DNA from: Spirochaetaceae bacterium | GTDB lineage: Bacteria; Spirochaetota; Spirochaetia; SZUA-6; Bin103 | Direction of reading: 5' to 3' | Assembly (NCBI GenBank): GCA_026710565.1 | Contig: JAPOQV010000568.1 | Coordinates: forward strand, 1 to 13,832 | DNA: 13,832 nt | In this document: piece by piece, positions 1-8,153 of the stretch | Numbering within the stretch: position 1 is the first letter of the stretch | Layout: each line of letters starts with the position of its first letter | Notes under the pieces: generated by a model | Databases searched by the model: none | Told to the model about the DNA's origin: nothing | What the model saw: only the letters and a program-made list of their open reading frames with translations | Program-made: the position numbers and the translations under genes

Positions 1-2635
1 CATCGGTCTCGACCGTGTCCTCGTAGTGCAGGTTGACGATGCGGATCGTGGTATGGGCTTGGCCGAGGCGATCGATGCGGCCGATGCGCTGCTCGACCCG
101 CATCGGGTTCCAGGGCATGTCGTAGTTGACCACCGCGCCGCAGAACTGGAAGTTCAGACCCTCGGCGGCCGCGTCGGTGCACAGCAGAACGTCGGCCTCG
201 CGGTCGCGGAAGCGGCGTTTGGCGTCGTCTCTGCCGATCGCACGCCATGAGCCGTCCGCGGAGGGCACCTCTCCACCGCGGCCCGAGAAGCACATCAGCC
301 GCCAGTCGCCGCCGTTGCTCAGTTCATCGCGCAGGAAGTCCATGGTATCCGTGTACTGGGTAAAGACCATCGCCTGGCGGTGCCCGTCCCGGCGTAGTTG
401 AGCGAGGACTTCCGTTAGGTGCGAGCACTTGCTGTCCGGCGGCAACAGCCGCACGCGGGCGAGCAGATGCTCGATGTCGGCCCGTTCCTCCGCATCCAGG
501 GCCTGCCGCTCGCGCTCCGCAATCTCGTCAGCGTCGAGCAATTCATCCGCCGTCTCGTCGTCGGGCGCATCTTCGTCGAGGCCGGACAGGTGCACGCGGT
601 CGCCGCTCTCGATCGCCTCCAGATGCCGCTCCAGGGTGGCGCACAGCGCCCGGAAACTGCTGGCAAGCCGCCGCCGGTAGATCGTCATCACGAACCCGAC
701 CGCCGACCGCTCGGCGGCCGCCGCCTGATTGTAGGTGCTCGCGATGTACGCTTCGACCGCCACGTACAGGTCCCGCTCCGCCTCCGTCATCTCGATGAAG
801 CGGTCGTCGACCTGTCGTTGCGCGATCGGGGTCGAAAGCATTCCCGCGTCGAAGTAGCGCCGCAGGAGCGCGCGGGTATGGCGCGAGATGAGATGCCGAA
901 TCGGCGTGTGCGCGCGCATCACGTCCAGGGCGGCGCGGCGTTCGGCGGTCTCCAACAGCCGGCGCGGAATCCCGGCCTCGTCGCGCAGGGCGCGGAGCAC
1001 CTTGTTGGTCTTCAGCGGCGACAGCCCGGTGATGCGCGCGGAGTCCTCTTTGGCGGCGGCTCCATACTCCCGTTCGACCGCCTGAAACAGCCACGCCATG
1101 CGGTCCAGCGCCTCCGGCGACGGGTTCGGCTGGGCGAGATCGTCGAAGAACGTGAGAAACGCCTCCGCCGTCCATTCCGACGGCAGCCCCAGCAAGCTCA
1201 ACAGATCCCATACTTCGACGGGATGCACCTGCATGGGCGTCGCGGTGAGCAATACCAGGCCCTCGGTACGCTCCTTGAGCTCCCGCATCAGGCGCAGCAA
1301 CGCGTTCGGCCCGCCTTCGCTGGCTGACCCTGCCGCGCGCCGGCGAGCGTGGTGGGCTTCGTCGAGCACCACCAGATCCCACGGCTCGGCGTCCTGCAGC
1401 AACACCTCCGCCCGATCGCGCCGGCGCAGCAGATGACTTGACGCGATCACGACCGGTTCGCGGTGCCACTGCCGAGGGTCGACCTCGCGCTCATGCCGCC
1501 CGCGCAGCGCCGGCGAGGGGTACCGGATCAGCTTGCGGCCGTCGTAGATCGGCCAATTGAGATTGAACTTCTCGCGCAGCTCGATCTGCCACTGGCCGAG
1601 CACCGCCTTGGGAGCCAGGATCAGAATCCGCCGCGCCCGCCCCGCCAGCCACGCTTGCCGCAGCAGCATTCCCGCCTGGATCGTCTTGCCCAGTCCGACC
1701 TCATCGGCGATCAGGAGCTTCGGCGGCCACTGGGCGTAGAGGCGCTCGAACGCCCGCACCTGATGTGGCCACGGCGTCACCGCAGCAGTCGCTTCGCCGA
1801 CGCGGGCGCCGCCCGGGCTCAGACCGGGCGCCTCCCTGATGAAAGTCCATACCAAGCCCCGCCGATCGATGACCGCCGGAACCTCCTGCTCTGCGACGAC
1901 CGTGGCTTGCTCGCCCGGAACGGCGTCCTCCTCCTGCAGGCGCGCGGGCAGATCGCCGGTGGGCATGAAGCGCATCAGGTCACGGCGCGCCGCCTCCGGG
2001 ACATCGAGCACGATCACCCGCCGCGCGCGGCCGGCCCAGAGCCGCGCGAAGTTTTCCTCTTCGCGGGTCACCCGCTCCGGCTCCGCTCCCCAGCTCGTGT
2101 AGACGTTGATGCTCTCCCAGTTGTGCTGCCAGCCGGCAGGGGTCTCGTTCAGGCTGCCGTTCCAGGCGATCCGGTCGCCGGTGCGGTCCTGAATGATGCC
2201 CGCCTTCTCGTGGAAGATTCCGTGACTGAGGATCGGCGTGCGGTCGGCGGCGCACGGAACCGCCACCTTCACGGTGAGGTGACCGCGGGCGATCATCCAG
2301 GCGAGCAATTCGAGGGCGCCGGCGGCGCCGGCATCGGGGGGCGCAAGCGGCACACCGGCCAGTCGTCGTTCGACCAGATCGCGCAGCCGCTCGCCTTGTC
2401 CGATTGCCGCGATCTCGGCTGGATCGAGGGTACAACCCACCACCAGCCGCATGTGGCCGCCGTTGCGCACCAAGCCTTCGATGCCGCGCGCCGCCAGGGC
2501 CAGCGCGCCGGCGTTGAAATAGCCGGTCAGCCGGTCGTAGCGCTCGGCATCCTCCAGCGCCGGCACGTAGAACAGCCGGACGAGGTCACCGTCGTCGGGG
2601 GTGTATTTCAGCTTCCAGGTGCGGTCGGTGAGCAT
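1..2635 (-). CDS. PLD-domain + SNF2-family helicase, defence-associated (3' end off window)
   Basis: Reading the minus strand from ATG 2635 gives 878 residues with no stop before the window edge, so the C-terminus is missing. Residues 1-180 form a phospholipase D-like domain with an HEK motif (142-144) followed by N159-G-S-L-N-E-T, the usual HxK...GSxN pattern. A SNF2/DEAD-type motor follows: a PWPHQ Q-motif-like site near 288, Walker A DEVGLGKT (311-318), DEAH (425-428), a TATP motif III, and motif VI QRIGRIDRLGQ (849-859). Such PLD-SNF2 proteins act as DNA translocases in phage-defence islands; here it is the likely helicase of a helicase-methylase-ATPase (Hma-like) set. The start follows the TGA of the methylase tail (TGAGCATG, 2640-2633), indicating translational coupling. 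Its large plus-strand overlapping frames are shadows. The family call is firm; the exact target and the role of the PLD domain (nuclease or DNA binding) are unknown. Confidence 0.93.
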   Translation of the reverse strand, partial: MLTDRTWKLKYTPDDGDLVRLFYVPALEDAERYDRLTGYFNAGALALAARGIEGLVRNGGHMRLVVGCTLDPAEIAAIGQGERLRDLVERRLAGVPLAPPDAGAAGALELLAWMIARGHLTVKVAVPCAADRTPILSHGIFHEKAGIIQDRTGDRIAWNGSLNETPAGWQHNWESINVYTSWGAEPERVTREEENFARLWAGRARRVIVLDVPEAARRDLMRFMPTGDLPARLQEEDAVPGEQATVVAEQEVPAVIDRRGLVWTFIREAPGLSPGGARVGEATAAVTPWPHQVRAFERLYAQWPPKLLIADEVGLGKTIQAGMLLRQAWLAGRARRILILAPKAVLGQWQIELREKFNLNWPIYDGRKLIRYPSPALRGRHEREVDPRQWHREPVVIASSHLLRRRDRAEVLLQDAEPWDLVVLDEAHHARRRAAGSASEGGPNALLRLMRELKERTEGLVLLTATPMQVHPVEVWDLLSLLGLPSEWTAEAFLTFFDDLAQPNPSPEALDRMAWLFQAVEREYGAAAKEDSARITGLSPLKTNKVLRALRDEAGIPRRLLETAERRAALDVMRAHTPIRHLISRHTRALLRRYFDAGMLSTPIAQRQVDDRFIEMTEAERDLYVAVEAYIASTYNQAAAAERSAVGFVMTIYRRRLASSFRALCATLERHLEAIESGDRVHLSGLDEDAPDDETADELLDADEIAERERQALDAEERADIEHLLARVRLLPPDSKCSHLTEVLAQLRRDGHRQAMVFTQYTDTMDFLRDELSNGGDWRLMCFSGRGGEVPSADGSWRAIGRDDAKRRFRDREADVLLCTDAAAEGLNFQFCGAVVNYDMPWNPMRVEQRIGRIDRLGQAHTTIRIVNLHYEDTVETD

Positions 2636-2637
2636 GC

Positions 2638-2931
2638 TCAGGCGCCATCATCCTGCCACAACCTGAACTGTTCGGGCTCATCCATCCGGTCGCGATACGC
2701 CAGGCGGTACAGGTTGTAGAGCGCCTCCAAGTCGTTGCCGGCGGCCTCGGCATCGCCGGCAAGCACGATCCCGGTGAAGGTCTGCGATATGGGGAGCACT
2801 TCCAGAACAGCCTCGAGCGCCGCGAAGAAACGCGGATCATGCTCCACGAGCGCCTCACCGAGCAGCTCTTGAGCGGCGGCAAGAGACTGCATGCGCGCCC
2901 GGTTGGCGGCATGGTGAATGGGGTCGATCAT
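2638..2931 (-). other. C-terminal tail of the DUF1156 methylase, separated by an amber codon (or a small split protein)
   Basis: This frame is exactly the reading frame of the upstream methylase, resumed after its TAG codon at 3015-3013. From the TAG onward it runs without a stop to TGA 2640-2638, 125 residues in all. The segment begins KGSDLRLWDSAHRAATGALG, reading as a natural continuation of the methylase C-terminus (wing-like strand, then a helical segment ending in LWQDDGA). As I recall, full-length COG1743/DUF1156 proteins end with a helical region of this kind. If made separately, the likeliest start is ATG 2931 (MIDPIHHAANRARMQ...), giving 97 residues; a TTG at 2958 is the alternative. 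No convincing Shine-Dalgarno precedes either. The helicase start follows its TGA at once. I judge it a broken-off domain rather than an independent gene, moderately sure. Confidence 0.7.
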
Positions 2932-3012
2932 GCCCCGCGAACCATCGACCGGCCCCAACGCCCCGGTGGCGGCGCGGTGCGCGCTGTCCCAGAGGCGCAG
3001 GTCGCTGCCCTT

Positions 3013-3015
3013 CTA
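3013..3015 (-). other. In-frame amber (TAG) codon interrupting the methylase frame
   Basis: The minus-strand codons read GCG CAA TAG AAG GGC AGC GAC, giving A-Q-stop-K-G-S-D. The frame is open for 856 codons before and 125 codons after. No other intact gene in the window ends with TAG: the MetF-like, 163-aa, 106-aa and zinc-finger genes and the tail use TGA, and the ATPase and HTH-helicase use TAA. A single AAG-to-TAG or CAG-to-TAG change would explain it. Sequencing error, true nonsense mutation and programmed readthrough cannot be separated from the sequence alone. Confidence 0.75.
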
Positions 3016-5583
3016 TTGCGCAAGACGCCCGACGATGTCGCGGTCCAAATCGACGCCGACCGCGCGCGCCAGTCTGAGCGCTTCGTCATAGGGGAACACC
3101 GGCGCACCGAAAGCGTCCCACGCCAGCACGAAGAACGCCGTGGCGGGATCGAGGTCCGCGTCGGCCTTGAGATGCGTCAACTGCTCCAGACGCCACCGTT
3201 TTACCTCACGCCGAGCCACGTCGAGGGCATCCTCCGGCGTCGCCGCGTAGGGATCCCACTCTTCCTCGTACGGCGTCAGTTGCGCGCGGCGGCGTTGCTT
3301 GGGTTTCTCGCGCGGTGTGCCGCGCCGCAATGGCCAGTGGCGGGAGAACTCCTCCAGCGCCGGCCCGAACGAAGCGAGGTAGAGATCGACGCGGGCGATG
3401 CCGGCGGCCTGGAACTCCTCCACCCGCTCCCGCACCGCGCGGGCGACCCCGGGCTCGACATCCTCCCAATAGCGGTCCTGTTCGGTCCGCGCGTCCTCGG
3501 CGCGCGGGCGGCACACCAGGAAGATGGTGCTGTTGGCCGCCGCCTTGTCCTTGATGTGCAGACTGCCGTCGGCCTCGGTGTTGATCGGCCAGGACGCCGT
3601 GATGACGAAGCCCGCTTCCATCAGGCCCTTGGTCAGCGCATCCCAGGCGCCGGTCGCCTTGTGGGTGAACATCAGCGTCATCAGCCCGTCGGCTTTCAGC
3701 GTCCGGCGGCACTCGGCGAAGATGGACGCCATGCGCTCCTGATAGTCCCGCCCCGCCAGCGCTCGCGCTCCCTTCTGCCCCCGGAAGCGCGCCGGATTGG
3801 CCACGGCTTCGTTGTCCTTGTCGGTGAGTTGGCGGCGGAACAGCTCAGGAAAGACGTGCCCGGCGGTACGCTTGAGCCAGACGTAGAAGAAGTCCGACAG
3901 CTCGGCGTACATGACGTTGTCGTAATACGGCGGATCCATGACCACCACGTCGATGCTGCCGTCCGCGATATGGTCGAGGCTGTCGCCCGGCTTGCAGGTG
4001 ATGGTTACGGATGGCGGTGAACGCGTTTCCACGTCGGTGCCGGCGAACAGGGTGCCGGCATTTCTGTCCGGTCCCGGACGCACCAGCGCGACCAGTTCAC
4101 CGATGCATTTAGTAGTCTTGTCGATGGCCCAATCGTAGCCAACGCCCGATACCAAAGGTGCCATCTCCGCGTAAGACCATACAAATGCGAAACCATGCCG
4201 GTCGAAGATGGACCGGACTCGACCGGTCGTATTGTCCCAGCGTCCAGCACGATTGTTGTAGTTCAGCAAGGTATCAAGCGTCAGGGCCAGGTACCCGTAC
4301 GCCGCCTGCCGAACCTCGGTCAGCTTCCCGGCGGCCCGGTCGGCGTCCAGCAGTTCATGAAACACCTCGACGCTCGTACCGTGGCAGAGAAGTTGGCGGG
4401 GAGAGAACAGGTCTATCCATTTGTACATGCCGTACATCTTGTGGCCGCGATCGTAGTTGGACATGTCGCCGATAGATTCGCTCGGTACGATGTCGAAGGC
4501 TTCCCACTCCGGCAGTTTCTCGGCTAGCCGCGCCTGGATCTCGGCGCTGTTGTCGTCTTCGGGCCGCGGCGCCCGATAGCGCCGCACCCACTTCTCGCGC
4601 GTGCGTCCGGTCTTGGTCGTAGCGAGCACCCGTTCCTTGTAGACCACCGTGAAGAGCTGCTCTCCCATGCGTCCGGCCTGCGCCTGCGCCTTGATCTCGT
4701 CGCCGTCGATCACCCGCCCGCAATCCGAATAGGCGCAGGTCCCGTCGCCGCGGGCCACCGTGCCCGCCGACTGCTCCTTCACCGTCTTGACGATCTCGAA
4801 CGCGCAGACCCGCCCCCCCGTCCCAGGACCCGACGCGAGATGAGGCTTGAGCCGTACCCCGGTCCCATCCGCCGCCAGCCGCCAGTTCGGCGACAGCGGC
4901 ACCAGCCCGCCACAATACGGGCAGTTGATCGTGCGCGCCCAGACAAAGTTAGTGGGAATAGCGTCCGGCGCAGGCTCCCGTGAAAAGCACGGTGTCAGGC
5001 GCGCTTCTCGAGTGAGAACGAAGCGTTCCGACAGATAGGTAAATTCGGACTTGAGTTCGATGCCGAATTTCGAGGGCCACTCCACGGTTGCGCGCATTAT
5101 CAGAGCGGACACCGGATTGAGATCGTTCGCGGCAGCTTCGGCCCCAAGCCGTACTGCCTCGAAGGGAATGCTTCCTCCTCCCGCAGTTGGATCGAGAACC
5201 ACGAGGCTTCCCAAGGAACTATTCAACGTGATCTGAACCCAGTCCTTGTCAGCCGAGTCAGGGACGTATCCGAACGCCCGTGGGTAACTGTAAGCGTTTC
5301 CCTCGAAGCGTTCTCCTCGACGACGGGCCGCGTCGATCTTTCGTCGCGTAGCCACCGGATCGCCATGTATACCGAGCACATGGAGAAACCTCTCCCTCTC
5401 GGCGTCAGCCGGTAACACCGACGCGAGGATCGCCGCCCGCGACGCCACCAACGGCCGCCGCGCCCACCAAACGTGAAGATAATAGATCGGAGGTAGAGCC
5501 GTCATGGAACGCCGCTCGCGAATGCTCTCTTCCCCAAGAGCCGCGATCGGCAGCCAGCGCTCGATTAGACGAGTATCGGACAT
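3013..5583 (-). CDS. DUF1156/COG1743 adenine-specific DNA methylase with Zn ribbon, ended early by TAG
   Basis: This is an S-adenosylmethionine-dependent DNA methylase, predicted to modify adenine N6. The AdoMet-binding motif I is [13 protein letters not shown] (131-143), followed by NDLNPVSA (153-160). A zinc ribbon is suggested by CPYC (221-224) and a second pair, C283 and C288. The catalytic DPPY (550-553) lies in [14 protein letters not shown], far from motif I because of the large insert, as is typical of this family. I chose ATG 5583 ([12 protein letters not shown]) rather than an in-frame start at 5652 because GGAGAGA at 5597-5591 sits 7 nt upstream and the extra 23 residues look non-native. 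The frame stops at TAG 3015-3013 after 856 residues, but the same frame continues as a plausible C-terminus to 2638 (981 residues if read through). GC is uneven: about 52-57% for residues 1-220 and again around 4100-4260, but over 70% nearby. Known in defence clusters with DUF499 ATPases; likely the self-marking methylase. Confidence 0.92.
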   Translation of the reverse strand: MSDTRLIERWLPIAALGEESIRERRSMTALPPIYYLHVWWARRPLVASRAAILASVLPADAERERFLHVLGIHGDPVATRRKIDAARRRGERFEGNAYSYPRAFGYVPDSADKDWVQITLNSSLGSLVVLDPTAGGGSIPFEAVRLGAEAAANDLNPVSALIMRATVEWPSKFGIELKSEFTYLSERFVLTREARLTPCFSREPAPDAIPTNFVWARTINCPYCGGLVPLSPNWRLAADGTGVRLKPHLASGPGTGGRVCAFEIVKTVKEQSAGTVARGDGTCAYSDCGRVIDGDEIKAQAQAGRMGEQLFTVVYKERVLATTKTGRTREKWVRRYRAPRPEDDNSAEIQARLAEKLPEWEAFDIVPSESIGDMSNYDRGHKMYGMYKWIDLFSPRQLLCHGTSVEVFHELLDADRAAGKLTEVRQAAYGYLALTLDTLLNYNNRAGRWDNTTGRVRSIFDRHGFAFVWSYAEMAPLVSGVGYDWAIDKTTKCIGELVALVRPGPDRNAGTLFAGTDVETRSPPSVTITCKPGDSLDHIADGSIDVVVMDPPYYDNVMYAELSDFFYVWLKRTAGHVFPELFRRQLTDKDNEAVANPARFRGQKGARALAGRDYQERMASIFAECRRTLKADGLMTLMFTHKATGAWDALTKGLMEAGFVITASWPINTEADGSLHIKDKAAANSTIFLVCRPRAEDARTEQDRYWEDVEPGVARAVRERVEEFQAAGIARVDLYLASFGPALEEFSRHWPLRRGTPREKPKQRRRAQLTPYEEEWDPYAATPEDALDVARREVKRWRLEQLTHLKADADLDPATAFFVLAWDAFGAPVFPYDEALRLARAVGVDLDRDIVGRLAQ

Positions 5584-5590
5584 ATTCAGA

Positions 5591-5597
5591 TCTCTCC
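5591..5597 (-). promoter_or_regulatory. Ribosome binding site deciding the methylase start
   Basis: GGAGAGA on the minus strand lies 7 nt upstream of ATG 5583. It supports this start over the in-frame alternative at 5652. Confidence 0.6.
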
Positions 5598-5651
5598 GAA
5601 GTCGTGGATATTGCGTGGCCGGTCCACGCGCCTTAGTCTGAAGCACATGCA

Positions 5652-5657
5652 ATTTTA
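5652..5657 (-). promoter_or_regulatory. Possible -10 element for a methylase/helicase transcript
   Basis: The 180-nt gap between the zinc-finger gene (ends 5764) and the methylase start (5583) is AT-rich at 5651-5662, reading GTAGATAAAATT on the minus strand. TAAAAT could serve as a -10 box about 69 nt before the start codon. No good -35 hexamer stands at 16-18 nt spacing, so this is weak. It is the only sizeable gap inside the left half of the operon, so an internal promoter here is plausible. I see no terminator hairpin in the gap. Confidence 0.25.
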
Positions 5658-5763
5658 TCTACCCACCCCAAACCGATTGGCTATCGAAAACGTATATGGA
5701 GCCTCACCCCTGGAACCTCCGCAAAGTAATCCTGAAAACCGGTCCCGTATCCTGCATCGACGA

Positions 5764-6006
5764 TCATAGCTCCGCTCGCAGCTCATCAAGCTTGCGTTGT
5801 GTCTGCTCAAGCACATCGGCAAAACAGTTTGTACAGTAAGGTTTACCCAATCCCATGTTCCCGGGCTTCGTCACGCGAACGCACCTCGTTCCCTTGGGCA
5901 TGTCCTCCTCGCATCGCCTGCATGCGGTTCTCCTGCCTACGTTATGGAAGGAAACAGATCCATGAGTGCCTCCAATCAGGCAGGGAACTGGGCCGCGCTT
6001 CGCCAT
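5764..6006 (-). CDS. 80-aa cysteine-rich putative zinc-finger protein
   Basis: The protein has 80 residues. Cysteines at 29, 32, 42, 58 and 61 (CRRC ... GTRC ... YCTNC) resemble a treble-clef or PARP/LIM-like zinc finger. A charged helix follows (VLEQTQRKLDELRAEL), possibly a short coiled coil. An earlier C9 may be structural or chance. The start codon overlaps the stop of the HTH-helicase in TAATG (6008-6004), so the two are almost certainly made together and may act together. It ends with TGA at 5766-5764. Low GC matches the helicase, not the flanking genes. I do not recognise a named family; the role could be DNA or protein binding, or regulation of the helicase. Confident that it is a real gene because of the coupling and the paired cysteines. 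Confidence 0.82.
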   Translation of the reverse strand: MAKRGPVPCLIGGTHGSVSFHNVGRRTACRRCEEDMPKGTRCVRVTKPGNMGLGKPYCTNCFADVLEQTQRKLDELRAEL

Positions 6007-8057
6007 TATCCGAGACCCGAACGCACTTTCGTTTTACGTGTTTTCTCGTCGTCACGCTGCTTGACCTTGAGACGCCGCACCTCTGATTCGAGGATCTCCG
6101 GAAGAAGCTCCATCGCATTCTTCAGTTCATCGATACTCCACTCTCTCCGTGGAGCTGTACTGATGGTTTGCTTTACGCGATGGCCGAAGATCTGTATCCC
6201 TGCCACGAAATTGGCACCGGTAAGATTCGGAATGAGCTTGGTAGAAATCTCATGACCGGCGGGCGACAGCCCGACCCTGTTCACGAGGACCTGCGATGCT
6301 TTCTTGATACGCTCATTCAAGCGCCTCTGCGCCTCTTGTCGCGCTCTTTGAGGACTTACTGAGAAGCTCTCAGGGACTTCCATAATACGTGTGGAGGCAC
6401 GTTTTGATGCTTTCGCCGCCGCAACGATAGCATCGGCATCCAGTCCCATCGTCTCCGCATTGCGGCGCAGCTCTTCGAAGACGAGCTCATCATCGGCGTC
6501 AAGAAAATCCTCCTCAATCAACGAATCTATCACCTCATTGTGCACCATCATGTCCGGCCGGATCTTCATCTGAGTTCGGCCCTCGGTGACCTCTCTTGGT
6601 GGCTCTGGCTCTTCACCGCTAAGAAGGCCTGACAGGAACTGTTGGTCTTCTCTCTCAAGCTCGCGAAAATCTGTCAGCCGCGCATCGAGGTTCATACCGA
6701 CATGCGTGACGATGTATCCGTAATTGTCGGGATGGCGCGGATCATTCTGCACCACAACTCGCATCGCACGCCCCACGAACTGAAGATACGGCGCGAGGCT
6801 ACGGAACGGCCGGAAGATGGCGGCGACGCTCAACTGGCGGTGATCGAACCCCTCGCCCAGCATCTGGACCTGAACAATCACATCGATCATTCCGGCTCTC
6901 AGCTTCCGAAGCACCTCGGCACGATCCTCGGCGGGCATTTTACTGTGAATGGTTTCGGCTTCGTACCCTCGCTCTGAGTAGAGCGACCTGATTTCCCTAG
7001 CATGGTCGATTTGGATAGCAACTGCAACGATCTGATGATTCGTTCCAGTCTTGCGAAGCTGTTCAAGGCGATCCAGACTTGCCGTAACGATGCTCTCGTT
7101 ACAAACCGGTGAGAGAGCGACTCCTCGGCTAAACCAGTCCTCCTCCTTTAGCTGCAAGACCTCGTCAAGGGTGTGGGTATTAGTGTCGCCTTTGTATGTA
7201 AATGTGAGCTCGGTGGGAGCGACATAGACCGCTTGCAGCCGCTTTATGTATCCCTTTACCATCGCCCGTTTGAACGAGTAACGGTAGACGGTCTTGCCGG
7301 CTATTTCCCTGTCGTCGGCCCTGTATGGAGTTGCCGTTAGATTCACTACCTTCGCGTTGGGGAACCGGTCAAAAACTTTCTCCCAACTCTTGGCAGCGCT
7401 GTGGTGCCCCTCATCAACAAGGATCAAGTCGAAGAAATCACTTTCGAAATTCGGAAGCCATCGGTCTGCGCTGCTGGCGAGCTGTTGTATGTTGGTGAGT
7501 ACGATGTGTGAACCCTCGCAGTCATGGACATTCGCATCCTTTCCGTCGAGAACCGCTACGTGTGGTCCGGCTAACATCGTCTCACGCGTCAAGACGGATT
7601 GTTTCCACCAGAAGCAGGTTCGCCTGTCGGCGATATTGAGGTCCGCTAAGAGACTGTCCCGGATGGTGATGTTTGGGGAGAGTACCAGTACTCGGCCGCG
7701 TGCAAGCCCAAAAGGTAGAAGCGCGATCAGACCTGACTTACCACACCCGACGGGCAACTGCAGAATCGCGGGCTCTCTGCTTGATGCGAAGTGGTCAATA
7801 GCGGCTGCGCGGGCTTCGCGCTGGGGGTCACGGAGTTCGGTGTTGTGGTCGATATCGTATTCGACACTGGCGAAGAAGTCCTCGATAGACCGACTCGCCC
7901 GCACCCAGGCATCGACATCGACCCGGTGGAACCGCCAGGCCTTGCCTACCTTGTGGCGAGGGATCCTGCCGGCCTGCGCCAGCTCATAGAGCCTGCTTTT
8001 CCCGATCCCGAGATACTTGGCGGTCTCCTCGGCCGTCATCCAGTCGGACCCTTCCAT
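6006..8057 (-). CDS. Excisionase-like HTH fused to an SF2 (DEAD/DEAH-type) helicase
   Basis: The protein has 683 residues. Residues 7-54 form an excisionase/MerR-like winged helix (HTH_17 type): MTAEETAKYLGIGKSRLYEL, then GRIPRHKVGKAWRF and the closing VDAWV. A superfamily 2 helicase core follows: Q-motif-like LRDPQREA (75-82), Walker A LPVGCGKSG (101-109), DEGH box (215-218), TATP (241-244), GEGFD (401-405) and motif VI QFVGRAMR (426-433). The last 200 residues are helical and charged, with no family I can name. The start is secure: AGAGGAAG lies 5 nt upstream. The stop overlaps the next start (TAATG). Sampled GC is about 48-53%, well below the flanking genes, suggesting separate acquisition. 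It resembles restriction-type or repair-type helicases (UvrB/ResIII fold); no nuclease motif is visible. Probably an extra defence module embedded in the Hma-like operon, by inference. Confidence 0.93.
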   Translation of the reverse strand: MEGSDWMTAEETAKYLGIGKSRLYELAQAGRIPRHKVGKAWRFHRVDVDAWVRASRSIEDFFASVEYDIDHNTELRDPQREARAAAIDHFASSREPAILQLPVGCGKSGLIALLPFGLARGRVLVLSPNITIRDSLLADLNIADRRTCFWWKQSVLTRETMLAGPHVAVLDGKDANVHDCEGSHIVLTNIQQLASSADRWLPNFESDFFDLILVDEGHHSAAKSWEKVFDRFPNAKVVNLTATPYRADDREIAGKTVYRYSFKRAMVKGYIKRLQAVYVAPTELTFTYKGDTNTHTLDEVLQLKEEDWFSRGVALSPVCNESIVTASLDRLEQLRKTGTNHQIVAVAIQIDHAREIRSLYSERGYEAETIHSKMPAEDRAEVLRKLRAGMIDVIVQVQMLGEGFDHRQLSVAAIFRPFRSLAPYLQFVGRAMRVVVQNDPRHPDNYGYIVTHVGMNLDARLTDFRELEREDQQFLSGLLSGEEPEPPREVTEGRTQMKIRPDMMVHNEVIDSLIEEDFLDADDELVFEELRRNAETMGLDADAIVAAAKASKRASTRIMEVPESFSVSPQRARQEAQRRLNERIKKASQVLVNRVGLSPAGHEISTKLIPNLTGANFVAGIQIFGHRVKQTISTAPRREWSIDELKNAMELLPEILESEVRRLKVKQRDDEKTRKTKVRSGLG

Positions 8058-8062
8058 ATTGT

Positions 8063-8070
8063 CTTCCTCT
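8063..8070 (-). promoter_or_regulatory. Strong ribosome binding site of the HTH-helicase gene
   Basis: AGAGGAAG on the minus strand ends 5 nt before ATG 8057 and fixes the start. Confidence 0.75.
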
Positions 8071-8090
8071 CAGCAGTCAGTTGTACGAAT

Positions 8091-8127
8091 AGAATAGAGT
8101 ATGCGCCCAATTGGCACCAGTTGGCAA
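8091..8127 (-). promoter_or_regulatory. Probable promoter region of the HTH-helicase/zinc-finger pair
   Basis: The region just upstream of the helicase is AT-rich in an otherwise GC-rich window. On the minus strand it reads TTGCCA (8127-8122), then 19 nt, then TACTCT (8102-8097), with TATTCT (8096-8091) as an alternative -10. Spacing and match are only fair, so the exact boxes are uncertain. The -35 part overlaps the phased TTGGCA repeats, which would allow autoregulation. Confidence 0.4.
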
Positions 8128-8140
8128 CAAATGGCAGTGG
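8111..8140. repeat. Three 10-bp-phased direct repeats (TTGGCA-type), possible operator
   Basis: On the plus strand the sequence reads TTGGCACCAG (8111), TTGGCAACAA (8121) and ATGGCAGTGG (8131): three units at exactly 10-bp period, one helical turn each. They lie 54-83 nt upstream of the HTH-helicase start and cover its likely -35 region. Excisionase-type winged helices bind phased direct repeats cooperatively, so this is a plausible self-binding site for the fused HTH. A perfect 10-bp palindrome, GATTGCAATC (8144-8153), follows directly. The repeat is plainly visible; the function is inferred. Confidence 0.55.
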
Positions 8141-8153
8141 TGTGATTGCAATC

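Noticed and set aside
419..2719. Long plus-strand open frames at 419-1327 and 1463-2719
   Set aside because: They lie opposite the PLD-SNF2 helicase, whose motifs are unmistakable. Their products are arginine/histidine/glutamine-rich and motif-free, as expected for antisense shadows in GC-rich DNA.
3013..3015. Pyrrolysine or other dedicated TAG recoding
   Set aside because: There is no tRNA or recoding machinery in the window, and the family is not known to use a non-standard residue. A mutation or sequencing error is simpler; kept only as an option to test.
2839..4020. 393-residue plus-strand open frame opposite the methylase
   Set aside because: It overlaps the DPPY motif region of the methylase antisense, and its own product shows no motif.
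5584..5652. Upstream in-frame methylase start at 5652
   Set aside because: It adds 23 residues of non-conserved look and has no ribosome site, while 5583 has GGAGAGA at 7 nt and begins a typical family N-terminus.
5690..5740. Imperfect inverted repeat around GGAGG...CTCC in the gap before the methylase
   Set aside because: The arms are only 4-5 bp with a long loop; no better than chance.
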